Shown here piece after piece: positions 17,752-26,747 of a stretch of DNA of 64,000 nt (within the stretch, counting starts at the first letter, position 1; each line of letters begins with the position of its first letter). The stretch is from contig WGLV01000022.1 of assembly GCA_016125385.1 (NCBI GenBank), forward strand, positions 124,001 to 188,000. Reading direction: 5' to 3'. Source of the stretch: a bacterium. GTDB taxonomy: Bacteria; Hinthialibacterota; Hinthialibacteria; Hinthialibacterales; Hinthialibacteraceae. Below the pieces are notes generated by a model. That model was not told where the DNA came from. It saw only the letters and a program-made list of their open reading frames with translations, and ran no database searches. A program made the translations under genes and the position numbers.

Positions 17752-18576
17752 TCATTCAGAACCGCTCTCGATCGACGCCGCGTCTGCTCCAGGCGCGGCG
17801 TTTTCATGATTCTTCTTGCGGTTCTGATCCAGCAGCCATTCGTACAGTTCGGGGTCGTTGTATGCCTTTGAATCGATGTTATGACCCGCTTCGGGATAAA
17901 TCGTGTAACGCACGTGACCGAATGGTTTCAGCGCGCCGATCATTTCCAGCCCCCGGCTGAGCGGCACGATGGTATCGGCTTGCCCGTGAAACACCCACGC
18001 GGGCAGATGAGCCAGCTTGACCCGCGCCAGCCGGCCGTCGCCCGCGCCCGACACGGGAGCGATGGCGGCGAACAGGTCGGGGTATTCCAGCGCCATCCTC
18101 CACGTGGCGTGGGCGCCCATGCTGTGCCCGGTCAGGTAAATCCGGTCGGTATCGACGCCGGGGAAGGGCATCGTCTCCACCATCGAACGCAGAAATGGAA
18201 TGTTCCATCCATCCGGCGTAACCGGCGCCACCACGATGCAGGGCAGTTCGGGATGATCGAGCGCGTACTTGATCGGGCCGTAATCTTTGCCTTTCATCAC
18301 GTCGCTTCCCATCCCCTGACCGTGCAGAAAGACGATCGCCGGCCACCGGGCTTGCGTCTCGCCGTATCCCCTGGGCAGCCACGCCAGAAACTCATACCCC
18401 GCGCGTCCGGTGACGAGTTTTCCCGTCATCGGGGCGGGCGATGGCTTGGTGGTGGGCTGAAGAGTGGGCGCTTGCGCCGTGACGGGGCCGGGCGCCTTGG
18501 GCTGGTGATCGGTTCGCGTGATCCCCCATCCAATGGCGGCGAGAAGGATGACCAGAATAAGAATCCGCTGAATCAT
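17752..18576 (-). CDS. Secreted alpha/beta hydrolase (LpqC/PHB-depolymerase-like esterase)
   Basis: A 274-residue esterase. A signal or anchor segment is MIQRILILVILLAAIGWGI, followed by a proline/threonine-rich linker (residues 28-52). The hydrolase domain shows PAIVFLHGQGMGSDV (oxyanion loop), IYLTGHSMGAHATWRMAL (nucleophile serine), HGQADTIVPLSRG (acid) and the histidine in PEAGHNIDSK. This layout matches polyhydroxybutyrate depolymerase or feruloyl-esterase-like enzymes. GGAGG lies 7 bases before the ATG. It converges on the PhoH gene with only 7 bases between stops. Confidence 0.88.
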   Translation of the reverse strand: MIQRILILVILLAAIGWGITRTDHQPKAPGPVTAQAPTLQPTTKPSPAPMTGKLVTGRAGYEFLAWLPRGYGETQARWPAIVFLHGQGMGSDVMKGKDYGPIKYALDHPELPCIVVAPVTPDGWNIPFLRSMVETMPFPGVDTDRIYLTGHSMGAHATWRMALEYPDLFAAIAPVSGAGDGRLARVKLAHLPAWVFHGQADTIVPLSRGLEMIGALKPFGHVRYTIYPEAGHNIDSKAYNDPELYEWLLDQNRKKNHENAAPGADAASIESGSE

Positions 18577-18767
18577 GAAACATCCTCCAGAATATCAACG
18601 TGGATTCATGGATGCGCTAGCCATAAAAGAATCATGTAAAAAGTTGTCACGGCGCTTTTACATTGTGAACCTTCGGACGTTTATCGGGTGGATGAACTAT
18701 ACTTCTCATTGGACGGCGAATGGAGCCATGCTCTCACCGTCCGGACAATGAAAGAAGGGATTACGCC

Positions 18768-19217
18768 ATGATCGCCACAAAGAAAGAAAACAACCGGTTT
18801 CATGCGGCGGCGATGGGCGTAACCATCGAAGAACACACCCTGCTGGAAATGCTTCTGGCTCCGCTGGGCGGTGTATTGACTGTGTCTGACGATGAGTTAA
18901 GCCTTTGGGAAGCCGCCAAATCCCGCGAGTTCAACGCGCTGATACTGGCGCAGAAAACCTATGGATCGGACCCCGGCGCCTATGCCTGGCTGCTGAAAGC
19001 CGCCTGCCCTCACGCCCGCGTTATTCTGATCTTCGACTCCCCCGATCACGGACCCGCGCGCGATCTGTCTGAACTCCCCGGCGTGTTCGTGTTGAAACGC
19101 CCGTTTGAAGCGGCGGCGTTAGCCGAGTGCCTGGGGATATCATTGACGCCCGCGCTGGTGGATGAGCGCGAAGGCGCGCAATTCGCCGAACGCTTCTCCG
19201 CGCCCTGGGTTAGATAA
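18768..19217 (+). CDS. Pseudo-receiver-like protein (degenerate response-regulator domain)
   Basis: A 149-residue protein with the alternating strand/helix pattern of a CheY-like receiver, but the phospho-acceptor position after strand 3 (ALILAQKTYGSD) has no aspartate. The conserved lysine-proline of the loop after strand 5 survives (VFVLKRPFEAAALAECL). There is no output domain. The ATG at 18768 has GAAGGGA 8 bases upstream; the in-frame ATG at 18720 does not. A TATACT box sits at 18698-18703. It probably acts as a non-phosphorylated binding partner. Family membership is inferred from pattern only. Confidence 0.55.
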   Translation: MIATKKENNRFHAAAMGVTIEEHTLLEMLLAPLGGVLTVSDDELSLWEAAKSREFNALILAQKTYGSDPGAYAWLLKAACPHARVILIFDSPDHGPARDLSELPGVFVLKRPFEAAALAECLGISLTPALVDEREGAQFAERFSAPWVR

Positions 19218-19232
19218 GCGAAAACAGGCCTC

Positions 19233-19264
19233 CGGGTGAGCCGCCGCCGTTGGCGGCTCGCCCG
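19233..19264. terminator. Hairpin between convergent genes
   Basis: CGGGTGAGCCGCC (19233-19245) pairs with GGCGGCTCGCCCG (19252-19264) with one G-T pair and a 6-base loop. There is no T-run, so termination would be weak or Rho-assisted. Confidence 0.5.
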
Positions 19265-19266
19265 CG

Positions 19267-21612
19267 TTACTCATGCGCGCGCCAGTCGATGCAATTGGCC
19301 GGCGGCTGAACGGAGTAATCGTTCGCGGCGATCTCCACTTCGCTGTTCAAGCGATACGGTTCGTCTGAAAAATTCACCGTCACGATAAAACCGTTGGCGT
19401 ACACTGTTTGTTGTACGTTCCAGTCGTCCGTGAGGATGCGGTGGTCGATCATTTCCGATGCGGCGATGCGTCTCACCAGCGGGCATATCCGTTGATAACT
19501 CGCCGCGAATCGCTCCTTGTTTTCTTTCCAGTATGAATACGTGAACATATACATCGGCGGCGTACCGTATAAAACGTTGAACAGATCGCGTTTATCCCAC
19601 ACGGCGGGCAGTTTGTTGTTGTAATCGCCCCAATACCACTGCGCGACAACGCAATCGTGATAGACCAGTTCCCATAGCGGCAGCCGGTATTTTTGTCCGA
19701 GTTGAAACTTGGAGATATTTTCGGGAACTTCATTCCAGATGCGCTGCATGTCGCGGCCCGCGTCGGGCACGCGGTACGGCCCCAGGCTGAGCATGCCTTC
19801 AAAATAATCCGCGTAGGGAACCGCCGCGTCGTGCCCGGTTTCCGAACCGCACACCAGTTTGTATTCGTCCGAGACCACACTCAATAACTGCATTTTGTAA
19901 TAGCGGCTGTCCGAGCGTGTCATGAGGTGATCGGGGTCGTAACACTCGCGCCATGGCGACGCGGTGGTAGTGTCGATAAAACGGCTGCGATAGGCGTGCG
20001 TTTTGAGTTCCTCGCCGATGCGCTCGAGCGCGTAGGCGGGCGCCGGCTTGTCGCACAACACGCCGCAGTCGTACCACCCGCCGTCTTTACCCTCGATTGA
20101 CCAGCCGTGCCGCCAGTTTCCATTCTCATCCAGCATGAGGTCGTCCGGCCACGCGGCGGTGGGCCAGTCCGGATGGGTGTATTGAATTTTCGAAAAATTG
20201 GCCGGGTCCATCACGTCCTGATAGATGTCGTACCGGCTGGTGAGTACGCCGCGCTCGTTCATCGCGTCGATGACGGAGGGGCTTTCCCGATGGCTCCACA
20301 GAATGCGGTCCATGCCGAGCGCGGCCATTTCGTTGACGATGCCGAGCGCGTTCGATTCCCAACACCAGATGTTGGCGGCGCCGAGCAAAAGATCGATGGC
20401 GGGTTTTTGCGCCTTTTTTTCGGCGAACGTCTTCAACAGCCCCGTCTTCCGCGCGTAAGCACGGTAACGTTTGCAGATTTCGACGTGGTCGCCCTCATCG
20501 AAGAAAACGTACCGCAGGTTCCGCTCATAGCCGAACCGCCCCATCTCCGCCTGCCAGCGCGGCGCGCCGCACAATAATCCGCCCCGCCGGATGACGCGCA
20601 GCATGGCGTCATTGGGAGTCTCAAAAATCGCCATCATGGCCGCGCCGCGATCGGCCGCTCCCCAGAACGGCATGCAGATGCCGTGACCGCCGTATGCGAT
20701 CAACCACTGCTCGTTGACGCTGGCGTCTTCAACTGGATAAGAAATCCCCTCGTTCATGGGGACGATGACGCGCGATCCGGCGGGCGTGACGAAGGGCGGG
20801 GGATAGTCGATATCTTTCGTCATGACGCCTTCGCCGTCGATGGCGAGCGTCAATTCGGCGTCGTCGCCCGCCAGCCGCCAGCGCAGAATCAGATTGAGGC
20901 TTGAACCCGCGTCCATCCATGCGAGATCGACTCCATCATCCACCGGCGTGGCGGCGAGAAGATATCCGCTGACGGCCGAGTCGTCCTGCCGCCATTCGCG
21001 CCCGTTGCGCCGGTCGGTGACGGTGAAGCTGTTGCTGTGCGTATTCAGTTCAACGGTGAGCTTATTGTTCTGAAAACCGATTGCGTCGGGCAGGTCGCCG
21101 CGCAGATCGTCAATGTTGCCTTGCCGATCGATGGCGAAATCGTCGATCCACACCGTCGCGGGTTTCTCGCCGATCACGCGGGGCTGAATGGTCGCGACTC
21201 CCTGCGGGATGACGAACCGGCTGACCGTCTCCGTCCAGTCATGGGAGCCGTTGAGCGTCTTGCCGCCGAGAAACCAGTCGGTGACCTCGCCTTTGGCGTC
21301 GCGCGCGATGGCGCAGATCGAGGCCGAACCGCCGCCCTCCACACGCAGCCAGGCGCTCAGTTCAAACAGATCGCCCGTCTTGACCGGTAGCGTTTCATTA
21401 TGCGTCAGGCTCCAGTCGTTTTCTCCGCTATGTTCGACCTTCGCGGCGAATCGCCCGTCATGCGTCGTATCCCGGTCGAGGCTCAGGCGCCCGGCGTTGG
21501 CGGCGCGTGTCCACAGCGCCCCCCAGTGCGTCAAACCTTGTTCGAAATCTCCGTTCACGGCGAGATTGGCGAGCAGCAACATCATGAGAATGGATGAACC
21601 GGCGGGAAACAT
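19267..21612 (-). CDS. Secreted glycoside-hydrolase-like protein with N-terminal carbohydrate-binding-type domain
   Basis: A 781-residue exported protein. Signal peptide MFPAGSSILMMLLLANLA is followed at once by a CBM4/9-like jelly roll (VNGDFEQGLTHWG through TVWIDDFAIDRQG, about residues 19-165). A beta-rich domain follows (about 180-330), then a probable TIM barrel with ILWSHRESPSVIDAMNERGVLTSRYDIYQD and RFIDTTTASPWRECYDPDH (aspartate/glutamate-rich loop near 560), and a small C-terminal sandwich. The overall plan resembles the DUF5696/GH101-like group, but I cannot place it in a numbered family. GGAG lies 8 bases before the ATG. Likely extracellular glycan degradation. Confidence 0.65.
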   Translation of the reverse strand: MFPAGSSILMMLLLANLAVNGDFEQGLTHWGALWTRAANAGRLSLDRDTTHDGRFAAKVEHSGENDWSLTHNETLPVKTGDLFELSAWLRVEGGGSASICAIARDAKGEVTDWFLGGKTLNGSHDWTETVSRFVIPQGVATIQPRVIGEKPATVWIDDFAIDRQGNIDDLRGDLPDAIGFQNNKLTVELNTHSNSFTVTDRRNGREWRQDDSAVSGYLLAATPVDDGVDLAWMDAGSSLNLILRWRLAGDDAELTLAIDGEGVMTKDIDYPPPFVTPAGSRVIVPMNEGISYPVEDASVNEQWLIAYGGHGICMPFWGAADRGAAMMAIFETPNDAMLRVIRRGGLLCGAPRWQAEMGRFGYERNLRYVFFDEGDHVEICKRYRAYARKTGLLKTFAEKKAQKPAIDLLLGAANIWCWESNALGIVNEMAALGMDRILWSHRESPSVIDAMNERGVLTSRYDIYQDVMDPANFSKIQYTHPDWPTAAWPDDLMLDENGNWRHGWSIEGKDGGWYDCGVLCDKPAPAYALERIGEELKTHAYRSRFIDTTTASPWRECYDPDHLMTRSDSRYYKMQLLSVVSDEYKLVCGSETGHDAAVPYADYFEGMLSLGPYRVPDAGRDMQRIWNEVPENISKFQLGQKYRLPLWELVYHDCVVAQWYWGDYNNKLPAVWDKRDLFNVLYGTPPMYMFTYSYWKENKERFAASYQRICPLVRRIAASEMIDHRILTDDWNVQQTVYANGFIVTVNFSDEPYRLNSEVEIAANDYSVQPPANCIDWRAHE

Positions 21613-21811
21613 GGCGCATACTCCAGGATGAATGAAAATCGCGTTGTCAGGAACGCTTGAATAATCGGTTTTCAGTTTCGCAGAATTCCCGCCGATGTGA
21701 AGATGGGGGGATGAAATTCAGACGACCGGCCATGCAATTTCACTTTTTCGCTTTTCGAGAGCCGCCGCCTCCGGTATGATTGCCCAGTTACCTTGATTCT
21801 GGGATGGAGAG

Positions 21812-22633
21812 ATGCCGCGAAAACTCGACTATAACGCACGAATCACTCAAAGAATTGAAATCGCTCCCGGATTGATCATTTTGCGCATCACCCCGGATGG
21901 AGAACTCTTCCCCTTTCTCCCCGGACAATACACGGTGCTCGGCTTGCGGCGGGGCGAGCCGCGCTGTGAAGGCAGTGAACCCGAATCCGATGAACTCCGT
22001 CAGCGAGACTCGGACGAGATGATCCGCCGCGCTTACTCCATCGCGTCATCCAGTCTGGAGCGCCATCATATCGATATCTATCTCGCGTTGGTGACCAGTG
22101 GAGAACTCACTCCGCGACTCTTCAATCTGAAAATCGGCGACCGGCTTTTCGTCGGGCCCAAGGCGACCGGCATGTTTACTCTCGATTGCGTCGCGCCCCA
22201 CAAACATGTATGCCTGGCTGCCACCGGCACCGGTCTTGCGCCGTATATCAGCATGGTCCGCACCCAGCTGACCGAGAATCCCGAACGCAGGTTTTCCATT
22301 GCGCATGGCGCCCGTTATTCATGGGATCTCGGTTACCGCGATGAACTTATCACCCTCGACCGCTTCTGGTCCAATCTGACCTACGCTCCCATCATTTCGC
22401 GTAAGCAGAGCGACCCCGACTGGCAGGGCCGCGTCGGATACGTACAGACCGTACTGGAGGAATGGCTTCAGGAAGGCGAAGGCCGCGAACCGATGCGCCC
22501 CGAGACCCACGATGTGTTTTTATGCGGAAACCCCGGCATGATTGAACAGGCGGCGGAATTGCTTGAACGCCACGGCTTCAAAAAAGACGAGCGCAAAGAC
22601 CCCGGAACGATTCATATTGAAGAATACTGGTGA
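21812..22633 (+). CDS. fpr: Ferredoxin/flavodoxin-NADP reductase
   Basis: A 273-residue FAD enzyme moving electrons between NADPH and ferredoxin or flavodoxin. The FAD motif is RAYSIASS (family RxYS), followed by GELTPRLFNLKIGDRLFVGPKATGMFTL. The NADP-binding site is LAATGTGLAPYISMVR, then VFLCGNPGMIEQAAELL. The C-terminal HIEEYW ends in an aromatic residue that stacks on FAD in the Azotobacter/E. coli Fpr subclass. Compared with that class it carries an acidic insert (CEGSEPESDELRQRDSDE, residues 53-70) before the FAD motif. GGATGGAG precedes the ATG. Confidence 0.93.
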   Translation: MPRKLDYNARITQRIEIAPGLIILRITPDGELFPFLPGQYTVLGLRRGEPRCEGSEPESDELRQRDSDEMIRRAYSIASSSLERHHIDIYLALVTSGELTPRLFNLKIGDRLFVGPKATGMFTLDCVAPHKHVCLAATGTGLAPYISMVRTQLTENPERRFSIAHGARYSWDLGYRDELITLDRFWSNLTYAPIISRKQSDPDWQGRVGYVQTVLEEWLQEGEGREPMRPETHDVFLCGNPGMIEQAAELLERHGFKKDERKDPGTIHIEEYW

Positions 22634-22662
22634 GAGTGGAGAAAACGAAAACCCCGCGAGAC

Positions 22663-23142
22663 TCAACCTCGCCGGGTGTGCATGCCTGACTTCGGACCCG
22701 ATGAACCCGAGCCTGAGCCGGAAGCCGATTTGTTGGTGCTGATGAGAGATTGAATCTTCCCGCTGTCGGCGCAGTTCCGGCACATGTTGCGGCCCGCCAG
22801 AATGGGAGCCCCGCAACTGTTGCAGAACCCGATGCCGCCGACGTTTCTGGTGTCGATCATCTTCTTGTTGATCCAGCGCAGAACGCGGCGTTCCAGTTCG
22901 CGCAATACGCCGCTTTCCTCATAATTCTCGACTTTGTCGTTGCGGTCGCGCAAAAAGTCATCGAGGTTGTGATAAAGTTCGGCGACGACGTCGTCGATGG
23001 TGGCTGAACGATCTTTGAAATTACGCAGGTGGCCCTTGCAGCAGATGAGCAGATATGAATCCTCATCCTGGCAACAGATGTCCGATCCCCGTTTGGTGAT
23101 CGGGCCGCCGCACACCGCGCATTCAGTACGTAACTCGTCCAT
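22663..23142 (-). CDS. Double zinc-ribbon protein of unknown function
   Basis: A 159-residue cytoplasmic protein with two cysteine clusters. The N-terminal one is CAVCGGPI with downstream CC pairs (DICCQDED, LICCKGH). The C-terminal one is CNSCGAPILAGRNMCRNC, a classic zinc ribbon. Between them is a helical, charged segment (residues 45-95). The tail is low-complexity (SASGSGSGSSGPKSG). The pattern recalls the flagellar-operon YvyF/TIGR03826 family, but no flagellar genes are near. ATG 23142 has GGAG 7 bases upstream. Function unknown. Confidence 0.65.
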   Translation of the reverse strand: MDELRTECAVCGGPITKRGSDICCQDEDSYLLICCKGHLRNFKDRSATIDDVVAELYHNLDDFLRDRNDKVENYEESGVLRELERRVLRWINKKMIDTRNVGGIGFCNSCGAPILAGRNMCRNCADSGKIQSLISTNKSASGSGSGSSGPKSGMHTRRG

Positions 23143-23334
23143 CCCCGGGCTCCACAAGCGTTACAATTATAGAGAGTCTAATTTAATCATATTCGTTTTT
23201 CCGGCAAATGAAAAGCCTTTTTTGCTCTCTGAGCAAACGCGCGAAATAAAATAGTAAGTCAATGAAATTCATGATAAAAGGTGATTTCGATTGAGTCAAA
23301 TTCGCGGCGCCTGGCGTCGGCGGAATGCGCCCCA

Positions 23335-23364
23335 TTGAAACCCCGGCTTGTTCTTTCGTACAAT
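23335..23364 (+). promoter_or_regulatory. Sigma-70-type promoter for the acetylxylan-esterase-like gene
   Basis: TTGAAA (23335-23340), an 18-base spacer, then TACAAT (23359-23364). It is placed about 57 bases before the ATG at 23421. Confidence 0.55.
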
Positions 23365-23420
23365 ACAAAATGTCATGAGTAGGATGTTGAAACGTGAAAA
23401 TTGATTCAGGGAGAAAAAAC

Positions 23421-25454
23421 ATGAAGCGATGGAGCGCCTGGTTTCTGATTTTCATACTCAGCGTGACGTTGGCTCAATCCGGACGGTGGGCTCTGGGCCA
23501 GACGGCCGACGAACGCGCCGACTCGATTCGCAACAATCGCCTCTACTTTCTTCCTCATCAGTACGCCAATAAGTTTGAATGGCTTCAGCGCCGCGAACGG
23601 CTGATCGATGATGTCCGTGTGGCGATGGGGTGCATGCCCTGGCCGGAAAAGACGCCGCTCAATCCTCACGTTTTCGATCGCCTCGAACGCGACGGCTATA
23701 CCATCGAAAAAGTTTACTTTGAGAGCTTCCCCGGCGTATACGTCACCGGCAACCTCTACCGTCCAGCCAAGGGGCGGGGGCCGTATCCCGCCATCCTTTC
23801 ACCGCATGGTCATTGGGGCGCGGGTCGTCTCGCCGATGAAGAAACCGGATCGGTTCCCGCGCGGGCGATCCACTTCGCGCGGCATGGAATCATTACCTTT
23901 AATTACGACATGGTCGGTTACGTCGACAGCAAACAGATCGGGCATGACTTCGGCGGCGAGCGCGAATGGCTGTGGGGGCTGTCGCTGCATGGGTTGCAAT
24001 TCTGGAACAGCATCCGCGCTATCGATTTCCTGACATCGCTGCCGGACGTCGATCCGGACCGGATCGGCTGCACCGGCGCTTCCGGCGGCGGAACCCAGAC
24101 CTTCTTCCTTACCGCGGTGGATAACCGAGTGAAAGTCTCCGCGCCGGTCAACATGATCTCGTCGCGTTTTCAGGGCGGCTGCCTGTGTGAAAACGCCCCC
24201 GCCTTGCGCCTCGAGGCGAACAACATGGAATACGGCGCGCTGATGGCGCCCCGGCCTCTGCTGATGGTTTCAGCCAGCGGCGACTGGACGACGGAAACCC
24301 CGCTGGTCGAATATCCCGCCATTCGCTCCATTTACCGGTTGTACGGCGCGGACGACGCGCTCAAGACCGTCCAGATCGATTCGCCCCATAATTACAACCA
24401 GCGCAGCCGCGAGCAGGTCTATGGCTGGTTCGATCATTGGTTGAATGGAAAAGAAGGGACCGAGCCCGAACCGGAGGAGCCCTACTCGGTTGAAAAGCCG
24501 GAAGACGTTCGCGTTTTCCCCAACGGTCTCGACGATTATCCGCCCGGCGCGAAAAATGGAGACGAATTGCTCGCCTGGTGGATCGGCCAGAGTGAGAAGC
24601 AACTGGCCGCTACCCAGCCCGATTCTGAACTTCAGCTGAGTACGCTTCGCAATCGTGGCTTGACCGTGCTGCGTCACGCGATGAACGTCGAAGTCCCCTC
24701 GATTAACGATCTGTTGGTCGAACGCCCCGAGCCGGAAAAACGCGAGGGCTATTCGATTCAGCAGTATGTGATTCAACGCAAAGGGAAGGGAGACCGCGTC
24801 GAGGCGACGCTGTTGATCCCCACCCAGCGCGATGAACGTATGATCGGGACGCTGCTGGTTCATCCCCAGGCGCAGGCCGCCTTGATGGAAGGGGAAGGCG
24901 AGAACATCGCCCCGGGCGCGCTGGCTCAGCGGCTGCTTGAGCGCGGCCATGAAGTAATGATCGTCAACGTGTTCAACTCGGCGCTGACGCCCGAAAATCG
25001 CGGCGTTGATTCCGTCGCGCATTTCTTTACCTACAACCCCAGCGACGTCGCCTTGCGCGTACAGGATATCCTCACCGCGTATGCGTTGCTCAATGGCCGT
25101 TTCGAGGTCGAACGCGTTCAGTTGGCTGGATTCGGCGAGGGCGGTCTATGGACGCTTCTGGCCGCCGCGCTGGCGCCGGAACTCGATTCTGTCGTGATCG
25201 ACGCGGCTGGATTCGATTCGGATGACGATTTCGCCTACCTCAAGCGTCTGTTCGTTCCTCATCTGCGCCGCGCGGGCGATGTGCGCATGGCTCAGGCGGT
25301 GATCGCGCCCGCGCCGCTGTTGATTCACGATACGGCGGGCGTCTTCCAGACCGATTGGGCCGAGCGCGCCTATCGCACCCTGAACGCTTCCGGCTCCTTT
25401 AAATCGATGTCCGCCCCCGCCGGCGACGACGTCATCCTCGACTGGCTGAATTAA
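23421..25454 (+). CDS. Secreted acetylxylan-esterase-like alpha/beta hydrolase, possibly two-domain
   Basis: A 677-residue exported hydrolase. Signal peptide MKRWSAWFLIFILSVTLAQS. Residues about 40-350 form an acetylxylan-esterase/Abhydrolase_7-like domain: GVYVTGNLYRPAKGRGPYPAILSPHGHWG, HDFGGEREWLWG, IGCTGASGGGTQTFFL (nucleophile serine), and SPHNYNQRSREQVYGWFDHWL with the histidine. Residues about 440-675 look like a second, degenerate hydrolase fold (VQLAGFGEGGLWTLLAAAL, GFGEG where GxSxG is expected). ATG 23421 has GGGAGA 6 bases upstream. Probably deacylates xylan or another acylated glycan. Terminator at 25508. Confidence 0.82.
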   Translation: MKRWSAWFLIFILSVTLAQSGRWALGQTADERADSIRNNRLYFLPHQYANKFEWLQRRERLIDDVRVAMGCMPWPEKTPLNPHVFDRLERDGYTIEKVYFESFPGVYVTGNLYRPAKGRGPYPAILSPHGHWGAGRLADEETGSVPARAIHFARHGIITFNYDMVGYVDSKQIGHDFGGEREWLWGLSLHGLQFWNSIRAIDFLTSLPDVDPDRIGCTGASGGGTQTFFLTAVDNRVKVSAPVNMISSRFQGGCLCENAPALRLEANNMEYGALMAPRPLLMVSASGDWTTETPLVEYPAIRSIYRLYGADDALKTVQIDSPHNYNQRSREQVYGWFDHWLNGKEGTEPEPEEPYSVEKPEDVRVFPNGLDDYPPGAKNGDELLAWWIGQSEKQLAATQPDSELQLSTLRNRGLTVLRHAMNVEVPSINDLLVERPEPEKREGYSIQQYVIQRKGKGDRVEATLLIPTQRDERMIGTLLVHPQAQAALMEGEGENIAPGALAQRLLERGHEVMIVNVFNSALTPENRGVDSVAHFFTYNPSDVALRVQDILTAYALLNGRFEVERVQLAGFGEGGLWTLLAAALAPELDSVVIDAAGFDSDDDFAYLKRLFVPHLRRAGDVRMAQAVIAPAPLLIHDTAGVFQTDWAERAYRTLNASGSFKSMSAPAGDDVILDWLN

Positions 25455-25507
25455 CACAAATACAGGAGCGATAGGATAGTCGCTCCCGGTATGAATCGGC
25501 CGATTCG

Positions 25508-25538
25508 ATCACCCGGCGTCAGCCGGGTGATTTTTTTT
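25508..25538. terminator. Intrinsic terminator between convergent genes
   Basis: ATCACCCGGC (25508-25517), loop GTCA, GCCGGGTGAT (25522-25531), followed by eight T on the plus strand. Confidence 0.9.
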
Positions 25539-25540
25539 CG

Positions 25541-26551
25541 CTATTTTCCCGCTGCCTTCCGAAACGCCTCATACACGATCGGGTCGTCCTTTGTCCCGTT
25601 AAATTCAAACGGCTGATATTGATTGACCGTGTTATTCATATACCCCCATGAGGCGCCGTGTTTGACGCAGGCCCTCAACGCGCTCGCGGCTTCTTCGCCG
25701 GTCTTGTCGTCTTCGTTGCACACGATGGGCTTGCCGAACGGCTTGAGCGCTTCGATTCGTTCGCCGATTTGCTCCACCGGCGTTCCGTTGAAGTGGATCA
25801 GGATAAAATCGGCTTCGTGCGCGATGGCGGCGTCCATCCGGCCGTCGCCGACTCCGCTGGCGGCGACCAGCAGCCCCGGCGCGACTTGATGCGCCAGCTG
25901 GATCAGTTCGACTTCGCCCTCCGGTGTTTTCAGAATGGCGTGATCGAATCCGCCGTGGCTGAATTCATTGGCGATTTCGATGGCCACGTTGCGGTAGCCC
26001 TGTTGCTTCACCCATTTTACCGCGTTGACTACGCCCGTGCGCACAGCGTCCGCGTCGCGCAATACCTGGTCCTGCCGCTGATAGAACAGCCCCAGAATGA
26101 CGGCGCATCCCTCGCGCCCGCAGGCTTCGATGACGCGCGCGATGCGCTTCATGTATTCGGGGCGTAACGAGCCGTCCGGATTGAACGCGCTGTTCAGCGC
26201 CTTTTCGTATCCCGGCATGCCGCCCTGCAGGTTGAAGGTGAACGCGTTGACGCCGCTGGCGGCGTATTCGGGCAACGCGCGCAGAAAAGCGTAGGTATTG
26301 GCTTCTGAATCGAAATCGGAGCGGTTGCGGTCTTCAAACGTCGCGTTCACCATGCGCACGTTCATCAACAGGCCTTCCGCTTCGCTGCCTTGATTGGTCA
26401 ATTCACCGTTCAGCGTCCAGCGGCCGTTTTCGATCCCAAGGGTGGGCGATGACTCGGCGTTTGCTTCCGCTGTGGTTGTGATTATCGTGCTGATGACAAA
26501 CGCGGCGGCGATCAGCGCGGTACGTACTCCGAGCCTGATAAAATGCGTCAT
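25541..26551 (-). CDS. Secreted GH5-like TIM-barrel glycosidase
   Basis: A 336-residue exported protein with signal peptide through about residue 30 (TALIAAAFVISTIITTTAEANA). The barrel shows EYAASGVNAFTFNLQGGMPGYE, then VIEACGREGCAVILGLFYQRQ, the acid/base motif VAIEIANEFSHGG (family NE pair appears as ANE), and the probable nucleophile in KPIVCNEDDKTGE. This is the clan A arrangement seen in GH5 and relatives. GGGGAGG precedes the ATG. A dispersed palindromic element lies just upstream. The glycan target is unknown. Confidence 0.72.
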   Translation of the reverse strand: MTHFIRLGVRTALIAAAFVISTIITTTAEANAESSPTLGIENGRWTLNGELTNQGSEAEGLLMNVRMVNATFEDRNRSDFDSEANTYAFLRALPEYAASGVNAFTFNLQGGMPGYEKALNSAFNPDGSLRPEYMKRIARVIEACGREGCAVILGLFYQRQDQVLRDADAVRTGVVNAVKWVKQQGYRNVAIEIANEFSHGGFDHAILKTPEGEVELIQLAHQVAPGLLVAASGVGDGRMDAAIAHEADFILIHFNGTPVEQIGERIEALKPFGKPIVCNEDDKTGEEAASALRACVKHGASWGYMNNTVNQYQPFEFNGTKDDPIVYEAFRKAAGK

Positions 26552-26576
26552 ATTTATGCCTCCCCGGATTCATATG

Positions 26577-26690
26577 TATAGCGGTTGTCAGAATTACGTT
26601 CGTATTGGACCTTGGTACAATCGCCGGAAATCACAAGGAAACGTGATTTTCGGCACGGCTAATCCGAACGTAACTATGGCGATAAATATA
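26577..26690 (+). repeat. Dispersed palindromic element, copy 3 (best preserved)
   Basis: A central hairpin CCGGAAATCAC (26624-26634), loop AAGGAAAC, GTGATTTTCGG (26643-26653). It is enclosed by outer arms TTACGTTCG (26593-26601) and CGAACGTAA (26665-26673), and ends in GATAAATATA. About 110 bases in total. Confidence 0.75.
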
Positions 26691-26747
26691 GACAAACGGG
26701 GCGGGATTGCTCCCGCCCCGGCGTTATCGTGCTTTTCGAGTCGTGAA

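Noticed and set aside
23258-23285. Possible sixth copy of the palindromic element (GAAATTCAT...GGTGATTTC)
   Set aside because: Only the central stem is loosely similar, the arms do not pair well and the flanks do not align.
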